A stretch of DNA of 64,000 nucleotides from Glycine soja (taxonomy: Eukaryota; Streptophyta; Magnoliopsida; Fabales; Fabaceae), in NCBI RefSeq assembly GCF_004193775.1, contig NC_041011.1, forward strand, positions 45,515,167 through 45,579,166, given 5' to 3'. Shown here piece after piece: positions 24,866-36,340 of the stretch (position 1 is the stretch's first letter; each line of letters begins with the position of its first letter). The position numbers and the translations under genes were made by a program. The notes beneath the pieces were generated by a model that ran no database searches, had not been told where the DNA came from, and saw nothing but the letters and a program-made list of their open reading frames with translations.

Positions 24866-27800
24866 TCAACTAACTGATGGGCGAGGCAGTCTTTTGGCAA
24901 TTTCCTGTGAAAAGCAACATTTCAATGCTTAAGGGTGTATGAAATTCATAATGATATATCAAAAAATGAGGATGTAGAGAATACATGAACTACTCATAAG
25001 CTTAAAGGCAATTCACAACAATAAGAATGATATGCACAGTGATGATATCTATTGCAAATCTGAGACAGTAAGCATCCAAGTCTTGAGGATGAGGAAGAGA
25101 GGTTGTTTATACAAATATGCAATCATGATCTTGGAAACCACAATTTAATTATTATAGGTCAGAAACAGAAAGTACTTCAGAATAACATATCAACAATATT
25201 TTTTTATTAATTAAGTGTTGTTATTTTCATACCAAAAAAACATGCTTGGTTGCAAACAACACTTTTTTTTATCTTTATTTATTATCCTCAGTGTATAATC
25301 AGCAGGCATCCAATGGTTGTGATTCTTGAGAGGCTCGGTCCTTTGCATATGTAGGAGAGTACCTAGCAGCTGGTGCTTTCCAGCATGCTTGTTGAACTTC
25401 TCTAGAAGTAGCAATCCCGCATAACCTTAAAATGTAGCCCTGGCCATTTCGGTTTCTCTAACCTAATTTTTTTTTGTCAGTTAACTCCCTTGTGTATTCC
25501 AAGACCAGGATTATTACCTTTGTTACAAAAGATGCAATCTTGGATTTTTGTGGGACAGGATTCCTATTCCAAGATCATCTTTAGCCCCTCCAATAGGTCT
25601 ATATGAGTTTGCTACAACTATCTTCAAGCAGCAAGAACATCATTGGGAAGCTTGCTAGTAGCATAGTCAACAATGTCCTAAGAGACCAAAGATCAGAGTT
25701 AAAACCAAAATTTACTACTAGCATAGCCTCTGGAAAATCCTAAAGATCTACGAGTCAATATCAAACAGTATTTCATCAGTTCCTAACACTTGAGCATGCT
25801 TTTGACTTAAGCTTCTTGCAGCCTGAGTGTAACTTAAGTTAAAACTGACTAGACTTCGGACCATATGACCAGTATCAAAACAGGAACATATCATTTTGGA
25901 ACCATACATTCAATCAGAAGAGACATTGATTCCCAAATCATTTTATGATGTTTCTTTTTACGTACAGAAGATAAAACTGTGATCATGGTATTTAATAGGT
26001 CAAAACAACTGTAGAATTACCCAATGTATGACGTAACCATCTCCAACCTTATTTGCCATAACAATCACAACAGCTAACTATTTTCCATTGTTCGTACATT
26101 CTCATTCTTGCCAAATACAAAATGTCATGATTAATTTTATAATCTAATAACTGTAAGGAAGAAAACATCAAACATACCTCAAACAGTTCATTTATATTAT
26201 CTGCTGTCTTTGCAGATGTCTCTATGAAAAACATACCATTCTTCTCTGCATAGTCAGTGCCATCCTTCATGGAAACAGTAAAGCATACTATATGAGAAAA
26301 AAATGATTATTTTGTTTATATGACAACTATATTACATAGTGTTGCACTACCTGGACAGCAACTTCCCGCTTCTCAAGAAGATCAGCTTTATTACCGACCA
26401 GTGCCATCACTATATCAGGGCTTCCATGTTTTTGTAGCTCCTAAAAAATTAGTAATATTTAAGTTGCTAAAACAAAATAGACAGAAAATGTAAATCCTAA
26501 TAAAATAGATCCTATGCTATAAAAAAAAGCTCCTATCTAATAATGATTTTTATAACATGTCACACACACACAACAGCACAATGGCTGTACATCAAAGAGA
26601 TGCCAATTATGGGTATGTCAAAGAGAACTATGTGCTATGATTTTCTACTCCTTTAAATTTTCAAGTGATTTGTCTGTCAAGGGTCAATAAGCCTCCGAAA
26701 GAGCAAAAAGCATGCCACCACTGTTTAAAGGAATGTATTCTATACATCATTGCACAGTTCCAGACTATATGATAGGGGAATTGTTTGTTATTCATATCAT
26801 TCAAAATTTCAAATAACTAACAAAACAAGAAATGACAATATAGAACCATACAATAACTGCAAATCTACCTTAACCCAGTACTGTGCTTTGCTGAAAGATT
26901 CTGGGCTTGTTATATCATAAACAATAACTGCAACTGCTGCACCACGGTAATATAGCGGTGCTAACGCAGCATACCTGAAACAGATAATTAGCAAACAAAT
27001 TTCATTTCAAAAAACATTTGTTGTTGAAATAAGAATGGTTTGTACAATAGGTTATGCATAATCTGGAAAGATAAATGACAGTCACCTCTCTTGACCAGCA
27101 GTATCCCATATTTCAAACTTGACTGTTGTAGAGTCTTGCAGAGCTATTGTTTGCGACAAAAAAGAAGCTCCAACAGTTACCTTACATTACAAAGTCTAAA
27201 ACATATAAGAACAATTCCATGGAATAATTAACATATCAAGACGACAATATTTTTTTGTCATAAACTATATTAAAAAAAATTACATTAAAAAATAAAAATA
27301 AAAGTACTAAATAACATATATTTACCTTAGATGTTGGATCAAACTGACCACGAACAAATCGTAGAACAATACAGCTTTTACCAACACCAGAATCACCTAA
27401 GAGAACAAGCTGTTTCCAGTGACATTCAAAGTTTAGTTATGGTTTCCTTTAAAGGCTAAACAAGAAAATAATGGCAGTATAACAGATAAACAGAAACTGT
27501 TGTGATTAATTTCAACTAAATCCCTTCATCCTTCAACTAGTTTGTAAGAATACCCAAACATTTTTACATTTAAATTTTAATACTATAAAAACTTCGTACC
27601 CCAATGCCCAGAGGCTCTTCGCTATGCGAAGGTATGGGGGAGGGATATTGTACGCAGCCTTACCCTTGCATATGCAAAGAGGCTGTTTCCGGATTCGAAC
27701 CCATGACCAACAAGTCACCAAGGCACAACTTTACCGCTGCACCAGGGCTCGCCCACAACTATATATTAAAATAAAAGACAGAACGTGAATGATAAAAAAT

Positions 27801-30800
27801 TGTGATTTTAGGTAGACAACAAAATTATTAATAACCAAGGGAGTCTAGCTCAGTTGATTGGGCAGTGTGTGTGAGTTTGTTATAAACCCTTAAGTACCGG
27901 AGTTTGACTCCACCCTTTTGAACAAAAAAATATATTAATAAATGGCAGAATGCAAACTGTGAAGCACAACATGACAAATAGAGGCAGAACAAGAATTATT
28001 AAAATTAAAAAGTGACTTAAATATGTTTTTGGTTCCTGATATATACCCATTTTTTTACATCTGATCCCTAATAAATTTTTCCTTCGAATTAGGTCCCTAA
28101 TATTTTAAAAGTTTTGTCCAAGGTCTCTACCGTTAGTTGGAATCTGTTATCTGCTTACGTGACCGTTAACCGAACATGTAGGCATGCGACTTGTGGTGTC
28201 ACGTGTAATCTTTGTCAGAATGAGATTACACATAGGAATTTTTTTTTTGAAAAAAGTAAAAACAACGTCATTCTTCTCCTTCTTCTCCACAGTAGTAACA
28301 ACCACCTTCTTCTAAACCAAGCACCTAACTTTCTGCCACCACCAGACCCAAACGACAAAAGGGTGCTTGCATTCGCATTAAGTGATCTCAATGATGAAGT
28401 GTCCACTGCCACCATCAGCGAGTGGCAGTGATGTCGAGGACAAGAAGATGAAGAAGGCGAAGGCAGTGGAAAATGACGACAACGTGGAACGCATGGAGGG
28501 GCTGGTGCATTTCGATGACAACCTTCTGTTTGAGGTGTTGAATCACGTGGACGGACGGACATTGGCGATGTCGGGCTGCAGGTAGCAACAACTATGATTC
28601 ATGGTCCTTGCGCTCGGTGGCTTCCATCGCCTCTACATGCTTTATCTCTCCCTTTCTCCAAGCCTCAACAAACATCATCTTCTTCCTCGACCTCGCCCTC
28701 GCTCTCTTGCTCCTCGGCCAAGGGCCCCACCATACCGCAGGTGATTCGATCGAAGCCACTATGATCGGAGAAAGATGAGGTTCACCTCTCTCGCTCCTCT
28801 CCATTCACTACTATGAGAAGATGAATTTCAATAACAGAACCACCAGATGATTGATAGTTCTGCTCATTCTTCCATAACCCATCCACCATCCACGAAGTAG
28901 AGCGGGCTCTCGTGGCCCACATAGTCCCGTAGAGTCTCTGCGAGCTCGTTCTGCAAAAGACAGAAACTTTATTGGATTTTGGAGATACCCTTTTGCGAGA
29001 ATCGAAGTGCGGTTTGGATTTTGGGATGAGAAATAACTTGGAAGTGTTCATCGGAGGCGAGGGAGTGGAATGCGGATTCGAGTTTGGTGAAGGCATGGAT
29101 TAGGGTTTTTGGGACATACTTGCCGTTGAACCGCTTGGAGGAGTCAAGACGCTGAGAGTGGACGGAACTGGTGGTGCAGTCTTCCATTGGAAGAAAAAAA
29201 AAATTCTCACAGGTAGTCCCGCTTAGGCAACGAGTGCACGTGGCACTACACGTCGCATGCCTTTTGAACAAGTGACCTCAATAACTTAAGAAGGGGGGTG
29301 AATTAAGTCTTAAAATTTTTTCGACTAACAAGTTTTAATCTCCTTTTAAATGATATGTGATAGATTTAGAATGTAAAAGAAGAAGCAGCAATCAATTTAA
29401 CAATGTTCTTTAAATGTGCAAGACAAAGTAAATTGCAATAAAATAAACAAGATAAAGGAAAAGAGAATTGCAAACTCGATTTATACTGGTTCGGCCACTT
29501 CCCGTGCCTACGTCCATTTCTCAAGTAACCCACTTGAGATTTTCCACTATCCTTGTAAATCCTTTACAATCTTTGAACACACCTTGGGATCCCTCACCCT
29601 TGTGTTCGAGTTTCTCACACGCCAAGAGACAAACAATCTCTTGATTACAACTGAGTTTTATAAGATGAACAAAATGATTTCTCTCTTTTAGAGCAGATGA
29701 TACAACTTGAAGTTCCTAAAATAATTTGCAAGAGTTTGGCCAAAGATGTTTAGAGAGGTTTTGAAAGTTAAGTTCTCTGAGAATTCTCTTATTTTCAAAG
29801 TAAGGACACATATATATATAGGCCCATTGTGCTTGTTCAACACAGTCATATCTTTGAAGGGCTGTAACTTTTCAATAGTTTTTCAGAAATCTCTTCGCTA
29901 GTAATTGGTTACATGACTCTTGTAATCGATTACACAAATCAAAATTCAAATAATTTTGAGCCGTTGGTTCATTAGTTCAAAATTTTCAATATGCTATTTT
30001 CATAAACTCTCTGGTAATCGATTACACGAACCTGGTAATCGATTACCAGTTAAAAAGAGATTTTTGAACTGATTTAACTTTAATAAAAGAATTTTGACAG
30101 TAAAGATTTTGAGGCCAAATTATAGCAATCAAATTGAGATTCTTTTAACAAATTTACTAAGTCATTATCTTAGATTTTCTTGATCTTGTTCTTTGACTTG
30201 ATTCAATTTGTGCTCATCAAGTAAACTTTTGGTATCATCAAAACTGGCATGATATACATTCACAATGCCAACGTGTCTGATTAACTGTCATGTAAGCAGT
30301 TAATGGATCCTAATTAACGGCAGGGACCCTAGGCAAAACTTAATATTAGGATCCGATTTGAAGAAAAATTTTATCAAGAACCAAATGCAAAAGTCAAGTA
30401 TATATCAGGGACCAAAAATATATTTAAGCCTTAAAAAGTGGGGAACAAAAACAAAATAAAGGAAAAGGGCAAGAGAAGAACAAAATGCAAGAATAGTGGA
30501 GCGAAAAACAAAAAATGGGTGAGATGGAGAACCAGGCAAAGTCAAGCCAAAAAGAATGAAAAATGTAACTGGAGATGAAGAATAGGACACTTGATGTTTG
30601 TTTCAAACGAAGAAAAGGGGAAGAATAGTAGGGAAGGCAAACCCTAGAGATGAAGCAGAGCTGCGCAAGAATGACCGAAATCAGAAGTGCACATTTTTCT
30701 CAATTTTGAGAGCTGGGTTGGGTCAAGAAATATGGGTTTTGAACTGAAACCCAATCCAAAAGTTTGAACTCGAAACCCACCCCTAAAGATCAACATGAAT

Positions 30801-31920
30801 TGGAATGCACATCTTTCACGTAGAAGATCGCGATTTGGTGCGATCTTGAACGAGTTCTGATATCTTCCTTGAGATTCAGCATGGGATTCAACTAAAAAAA
30901 TTGCAAGATTGTGCAATTATACGAGCTTTCTTGCAATTTTAACCACCCTGTACACATAGTTGTGGGTGTACTCCTTCTGTGAGTAGCTGCAGGTTTTATA
31001 AAGAATGTATGGTGGCTGATTTCTATCGCACGCGAGATGATTCTTTTTAATACTCTCGGGCAAATAGCAGATCATACAACAAAGTTTATTGAAACTAAAG
31101 TAAATGTACTAAATGATCCATTTTATTCCAGCATACCAAAACTGAACAGAATTAGACACTGTATTGAACTTGGTGTTTATTTTAATAAACATTGTCCTTT
31201 TTTGAAAGAAAAAAAAAATCAATCCAAACAAATACAAAAGCTAGACTAATTATTCAACAAATACAAGCTTGCTCAACAAAGAGTCCAATGTCTCAAAATT
31301 ATGTAAAAACAATGTTAAACAAAATCCAGGAAACTAATCATTTGCAACAACAAAAAAACAGAAATCTCCCCAGCTTCCCTATGGATATCCACTTCGTCAC
31401 TCAACAACAAATCCAAAAGTTTACAAAAAAAAAAAAACATGTAAATGTATTACACCCTATAGGAAAAAAGCTATTTTTTCCTTCTTAATTCTCATAAAAA
31501 AATCAAAGAATTTAGCAAAATATGAGCAATCCAAGAACTCAGCACACAAATACCTTGACCCTCAGATTCTTGGCGTCCTGCCCTCCACCATTCTCTGAAT
31601 TGGGTCGACCCAACTGCCTTGAGCCCCTATCTGCAAACAAAGAAACAATTTCCCCCCAAAACCCCATCAGAGCCAAAAACTCAATGATTGCTTCTAACAA
31701 CCGAACCCCATTAAACCACAGCCCCAAAATCACAAATCAAAACAATGATCAGCCAAAAAATACAAGTTTTTTCAACCCCTTTTGACCTCCAGAGCTAAAT
31801 CAACAACATAACACAAGAGTTTAAAAAAAAAAAGGCTAAAACTTTAGCCATAAATAAATAAAGAACAAAACCCGAGATGGGTACAATATGATTACCTGGA
31901 AGGGAGGAGCCGCAACCCAT
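24866..31920 (-). CDS. RABF1: RABF1/ARA6, plant-specific Rab5-type GTPase
   Basis: ARA6 is a plant-specific RAB5 homologue on multivesicular endosomes. Eight exons: 31896-31920, 31554-31630, 27326-27409, 27086-27180, 26869-26974, 26351-26440, 26178-26264, 24866-24904. They total 603 nt, 200 aa, with phases consistent at every GT-AG junction. It starts [11 protein letters not shown]: Gly2 fits N-myristoylation and Cys3 palmitoylation, and it ends RLPRPSVS with no prenylation cysteines, both hallmarks of ARA6 rather than canonical Rab5. GTPase motifs: P-loop GDSGVGKS (39-46), WDTAGQE (87-93), NKAD (146-149), ETSAK (174-178). Intron 2 is 4.1 kb and filled with transposons (an Au SINE, another SINE and a Pack-MULE). 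That may affect splicing or expression, but the coding exons are intact. Confidence 0.96.
25361..25460 (-). repeat. dispersed repeat, copy 2 (RABF1 last intron)
   Basis: Counterpart of 14515-14632, in the same orientation, within the intron between RABF1 exons 7 and 8. Differences are small indels and substitutions. Function unknown. Confidence 0.65.
27591..27753 (-). mobile_element. Au-family tRNA-derived SINE
   Basis: On the minus strand it starts GGCGAGCCCTGGTGCAGCGG and carries box A TGGTGCAGCGG (27734-27744) and box B GGTTCGAATCC (27691-27701). The Au body follows (CCTCTTTGCATATGCAAGGG, TGCGTACAATATCCCTCCC, GCGAAGAGCC), ending GGGGTACGAAG and a short T run. Essentially full length, in RABF1 intron 2 and in the same orientation as the gene. 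Au is known from many flowering plants including legumes. Confidence 0.9.
27839..27925 (+). mobile_element. second tRNA-like SINE
   Basis: GGAGTCTAGCTCAGTTGATTGG resembles a tRNA 5' half with box A. GTTTGACTC (27902-27910) is a one-mismatch box B at tRNA-like spacing. An A-rich run follows. It lacks a complete cloverleaf, so I call it a SINE remnant rather than a tRNA gene. Confidence 0.6.
28005..28013. repeat. left 9-bp target duplication of the Pack-MULE
   Basis: TTAAAAAGT, identical to 30431-30439. A 9-bp duplication is the usual mark of Mutator-like insertion. Confidence 0.9.
28391..28850 (+). pseudogene. captured GID2/SLY1-type F-box gene fragment
   Basis: GID2/SLY1 is the F-box subunit of the SCF ligase that degrades DELLA proteins in gibberellin signalling. 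The fragment starts [20 protein letters not shown] and reaches an F-box segment ([20 protein letters not shown]). About 25 codons of the F-box core are then missing: the frame meets TAG and TGA at 28583-28597 and resumes in the conserved [16 protein letters not shown]. After further frame changes it ends [16 protein letters not shown] and a stop, resembling the family's C-terminus. It cannot encode a working F-box protein but keeps stretches that could share small RNAs with the parent gene. Assignment is by motif recall. Confidence 0.78.
28885..29187 (-). pseudogene. captured tryptophan synthase beta fragment
   Basis: The minus-strand frame [20 protein letters not shown], then [12 protein letters not shown], matches the N-terminal part of the mature tryptophan synthase beta subunit. 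After an intron-like stretch with a CAA|GTTATT donor and a TTTTGCAG acceptor, the next exon reads [20 protein letters not shown]. The fragment then breaks off, before the PLP-binding lysine region. Two exons and their intron were therefore carried together. It faces the F-box fragment, so the two are convergent. No function is expected as an enzyme. Confidence 0.75.
29262..30264 (-). mobile_element. unclassified element nested in the MULE right TIR
   Basis: 1003 bp flanked by ATGCC on both sides (29257-29261 and 30265-30269). It interrupts the right terminal inverted repeat exactly where the left repeat continues without a break. On the minus strand it starts TGTGAATG and ends TTCAAAA. It contains CTGGTTCGGCCAC on the plus strand and repeated TAATCGATTAC motifs, both common in soybean repeats. 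The 5-bp duplication would suit an LTR-type insertion, but a CA end is lacking, so the class is open. Confidence 0.7.
30431..30439. repeat. right 9-bp target duplication of the Pack-MULE
   Basis: TTAAAAAGT, identical to 28005-28013. Confidence 0.9.
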
Positions 31921-34900
31921 AGCGAGAGGAGAAGATTTGGAAGTGGGCACAGAAGAGGGGTCGTTGATGAATATGAATGATGGTAATAATTTTCAAAAAA
32001 TTGGACCCTTTTTTTGTTTTGTTGGTTCCCACGAAAATTGGTGGTGTTCCAATTTAAGCCGAATCGGGAGTTAATGGAAATAATGAAATTCTGGCGTGGT
32101 TTGCACTTAGCACAAAAAATGTTGGCTCCTATATCATGCTTTCCGTGAGGACGAGGATCTCCACTTCGTAGGTTTAAAGGCTAAAATGAAAATGAAAATT
32201 CTTTATATAATTTTTTTTTATGAAAACAAATTTAAGTGGCATTTTAAATGCTAGTAGTTTTTTTATGAAGTAATTTTTTAAAAATAGTTTTTAAGAAATT
32301 TATTTGGATTTATGAAATAAATAGTTTGTGCTATGTTTTATAAGCTTTTTCGAAAAAAATATTTCAACAATTTAAAAGAAATGACTACAGATTTGAGCTT
32401 ATTTATTAAACTTTTTAAACAAAGTTTATGAAAAAAATTTTAATGATACGATTTATTTGTCTAAACACTTGAAGAAAAAGGACCAAAAATAGAGAAGTTT
32501 AAGAGATAAAAGATTCACCTGTTTTAAAGTAAAGAAAATTATGTCATACTAAGAAAAGAAAATCAGCACCCATCTTTTTTATTTTAAAACCAATTTATCT
32601 ATTCTCACAATAAATTCAGTGGGATATAAATACCTGTTTAGTGATGAAAGTTGAAAGTTCACAGTACCTTCCACAAGTGATGTAGTTGCACCACCGCATC
32701 CTACATTGGATTGGATTAGGTGACAAAATACTGGGCCAAGGCCCAACCCAATTTATTTCAAGTTGGCAGGCCGAATTGATACACGTGTCTTGCTGTGTTG
32801 CAGGGGGTATGCTTGAGCTTTTCTGTCTCCTAACCTCACCTGTAATGTGGATGTGAAGTTGTTAATCAACAAAGAGATTTTGTGTTTTAATATTAGTTAT
32901 CTCTTTTATTCATTATTATTACAAAATTTCAGCATTCAGTTGTTAAGCTAATAACCTTTGCCAAAATGGACAACATTTGAGTGGTATACTTATATCTCCA
33001 AGTGATTATTGGGCCTCTTCTCGGCCCAAAATAACCTTTTAGTTCTTACATTTAAGGCTTCGAAAGACATGGCTGGTTTCCATCATCATGGTCTTTGAAC
33101 GGTAGGTTTTAGAGATGGATTTTGGTGCATATTTTGTTTTGTTCTTCGAGAATATTGACTGTATCATGAGTCAAGAAGTTTCCTTTTAGATCATCTAGCG
33201 TCGTGACAATGAGATCTTTGGGTAGCCAGCTCAAGACTTTAATTTCTCACAAGCCAATAATTTATGCTTTCCTAAGATATTTGAATCCCAAAAGACAATA
33301 TCGAATTTAGTAAGAAATTATCCCCATGCTTCTTCACAATTTATTTAAGAGACATTTTCATACCCGTTGGTGGTGTACTTGAGTGAGATATATTGCCATT
33401 GCAAATGGCCATATATATTACAACTTGAGTAATTTCTATTAGTTTAATAAATAACTTTTGTTGAGTAATTATACTATTTTTTTGTTTATTTCACTGTCTT
33501 GCATGATTAGATCTTCTCGGGTGATCTCAAGTGTGTATTCTTTTACTTTTTTTTTTGGCACAGCTGCACAAATAGAGAGAACCAAATTTTATTTATTTTT
33601 AAATGTTGGATGTTTTTCCTTTGGTACTTTTCTGCATTGTAAGCTTATATTGATTTATATTCATCAGCCTAAAAAAATCTCAGTTTTAAGACAGAATACA
33701 CGCAACGCCAATTAAATTATATTAGCTAGTACGCCAGATATTGCCTTCCGAGAAAAGTATGCAATGGTTAAATATTATCTTCAATTTGAGAATTAGAATT
33801 AAGAGAAACTATTGCATAAACTTAAGGGGAATGTATTAGATCAGTCACATCCTTAAATTAATGCATATTATCACAATAAATTAACTTTAACTATCATAGG
33901 TAATTATGTGGTGATCTTAGTTTTAATGGTTACTTGACATGACTGTGTGACATGAAATGTATATTTTATAATCTTCATCTTTGAAAACTAAGCCTAGCTG
34001 GGAAGGTGGAAAAAATTGTGATAAAACCAAAACAAGAAATTTTTATCAGGGAACCATGCGTATAAGATGTGTATAAAAGTGGTGGCCCCATTAATCTCTA
34101 GAAGCACAAATCAAAGAAGTGAGGCATCATGCAAAACATTTTTGGGCAAAACCTAAAAGGGATGATTAGACCAACCAACCTCTTGGGAGACAATCCCACC
34201 TGCAGTTGAGATAGAGAAGTATGGTTTAATGGGTTATAATGCGTTTTTAAGCAATTAAGCAAATGGTGCTAGACATATGGTAGGCAAAGAATTGACTCAC
34301 ACCTCGTGTGCATCTTAGTCTTTGCCAAAGTTTGATACGTCTCTATCTTGTCAACTCCATGGTCAAACTGTAGTAATTTGAACGAATGTGATGAGTTAAA
34401 ATTGGAATTAGATGATATAATAATAGAGATTTAGAAGCACAAATGAACAATATAATGTTAATTCTGAACTATTTAAGTTCGAGTACGTCATTATATATGC
34501 TGGCTAAAATTCATTTGTTTCATGTATACCAAAAATAAAATCATTTGTTTAGTTAAATAACTTCAAATTTATAATTAAACGACTTAAATTCAAACTTTAA
34601 TTTGCATATTAATAACTTAAGAATGTTTTATATATACACCCATCACTTAAATAGTTGTAATTTATTTATCATATTATTTAAAGGTGTAACTTTTGTTTAT
34701 CATCATTATACACCCACATGCACACACAATTATATATATGATAGTATCAATTTTTAAGAGTGCATGGTATCTCAAATTGATGATTATAATTTTTTCCAAA
34801 GAAATATACTATTTGAATTAATTATCAAATATTTTAAGTCTAATATATTATTAAGAAATGTTGGTAAATATAAAGTTATAGTTTATTACAATTTTAAATT

Positions 34901-35984
34901 AATCTGTAGCATGAAGAAAATTGTTAAATATACTAAATTAATAAAATAATATTTAAGGAGAAATTCAATAAAAACAAATTAATCAAGTCATAAATAAGCT
35001 AATGATTCAAGTCCCAGCTTCAAAAATTTTATCTGAGTCAAATTTAAACTTTAAACTTATTTTATTCAAGTTTATTTTTTTATTAAGAAAAATATGAACT
35101 TTTAAGTGCTTGACTTGACTTATTTACGCTCTTAAATATATTGCTTTAATTTTCACTTTAAATTCACTATGTCTTGACAATAGGAGTTTTTTTTTTTCCA
35201 GACGAGTTAATAAATTATATATATTATTAATAATACATTGTTCAAGGAAAAGGGCACTTTAGTTGCAGAATCACATATTTTTTCTGTCTAGATTTTAAGA
35301 TAGTTATTAGTTTAATACTTGTGCAACATTTCCTTTATTTCAAATTATATATATTTTAAAGGGATTTTAGTAGAGAGATTCTTTTAAGTTTTTTAAAAAT
35401 GTTACATTGGAAATGTTGTTAAATTTCTAGGTTGAGAATGAATATTTTAAAAATTATTTCCAGAAATCTAACATTTATAGATATTTCTCATTCAATCAGA
35501 ATTATTTTAATTTATGATTTAGAAAAAATAATAAATTAAAACAGTCAAAATTATATATAATATGATATGAATTGAAGAGCATACTAGACTTCATTTAACA
35601 TCTATCATTAATCATTTTCTTTCATTACTATGTTATTAATACAAAATATTTATTAATTTTGTTTATGCTTTCATTGAGCCACTTAGCTGCATGACTCATT
35701 TTTAATGAAATATTTCTTGTCTATCACAATTTCTCTATTTATAAGATTTAAAGTTGAGTTCTTATTTAAATAATCTAAGTTTAATTCTACCTAGACTATA
35801 ATAACGTAACGGTTAATTATTAGCTCACACTCAATTACTTTTTTCATTATTTTTTATCCGTCTTTTATTGTATTTACATAGAAATTAAAAAAATTAAAAA
35901 AATGATTCTAACAAATTATTAGACTATATGTATACTGTTCATATTTATTGTAATAATTAGCTTGATATTGTCCATAATTAGCGA
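31921..35984. other. RABF1 promoter side and intergenic spacer
   Basis: The sequence just upstream of 31920 should hold the RABF1 leader and core promoter. GGCCCAA-type motifs occur at 32736-32752 and near 33020, but no gene can be tied to them. A TATAAAAG at about 34073 has no recognisable transcript downstream. The rest is AT-rich and unassigned. Confidence 0.45.
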
Positions 35985-36340
35985 GATCTATGCTCACACT
36001 TGAGGAAACCGTCGCAATAAGAACACCGATGCCAAGTCTGTCCTCCTCCACACATAATCCGATGTTTCTTCTGTCGCTCCAAATCAGTCTCCTGATGCTG
36101 CACCTTCTCGCTCCAACAATCACAACACCGGAGGTCGTGGAAAACAATATCGTGACAAGGGCAATAATAATAAGAAAGATAACTCTTACAAAAATTCCTC
36201 TAACAATAATAAAAACAACTCTGACACAAATAACAGACAAGGAAATCAGTCTACTTCTTGGACATGAATTCCTTTTACGCCTCCCTCTTGGTCACAATAG
36301 CCATCTTGGAACCCACCACCATGTCCATACCCTAATAATT
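35985..36340 (+). pseudogene. copia gag C-terminal remnant
   Basis: One broken frame contains SRSNNHNTGGRGKQYRDKGN, a run rich in N, K and S, then STSW and, after stops, SWNPPPCPYPNN. This low-complexity tail followed by a W-P-PPCPYP motif is typical of soybean copia gag. A longer open frame in another phase (starting MLTLEETVAIRT) is a shadow. No LTR or pol was found next to it. Confidence 0.6.

Larger units (their letters stand above)
28014..30430. mobile_element. Pack-MULE in RABF1 intron 2
   Basis: A 2417-bp non-autonomous Mutator-like element. The left end reads GACTTAAATATGTTTTTGG and the reversed right end GGCTTAAATATATTTTTGG, the start of long terminal inverted repeats. The left repeat runs from 28014 to about 28255. 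Its partner is split into 30265-30430 and about 29190-29261 by the nested insertion 29262-30264. A perfect 9-bp target duplication flanks the element. It has no transposase. Between the repeats lie a GID2/SLY1-type F-box fragment (plus strand) and a tryptophan synthase beta fragment (minus strand), the latter still containing an intron. That points to capture of genomic DNA rather than cDNA, as is usual for Pack-MULEs. Confidence 0.92.

Noticed and set aside
27839..27925. A tRNA gene
   Set aside because: A- and B-box-like sequences exist but no acceptor stem or full cloverleaf can be formed; more likely a SINE.
28215..28562. Arginine/proline-rich minus-strand frame
   Set aside because: Antisense of the captured F-box fragment on the plus strand, which has recognisable motifs.
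34283..34326. Short hairpin (GGCAAAGA ... TCTTTGCC) downstream of a TATAAAAG
   Set aside because: Stem is only 8 plus 5 pairs around an internal loop and matches no miRNA I know; too weak to call.
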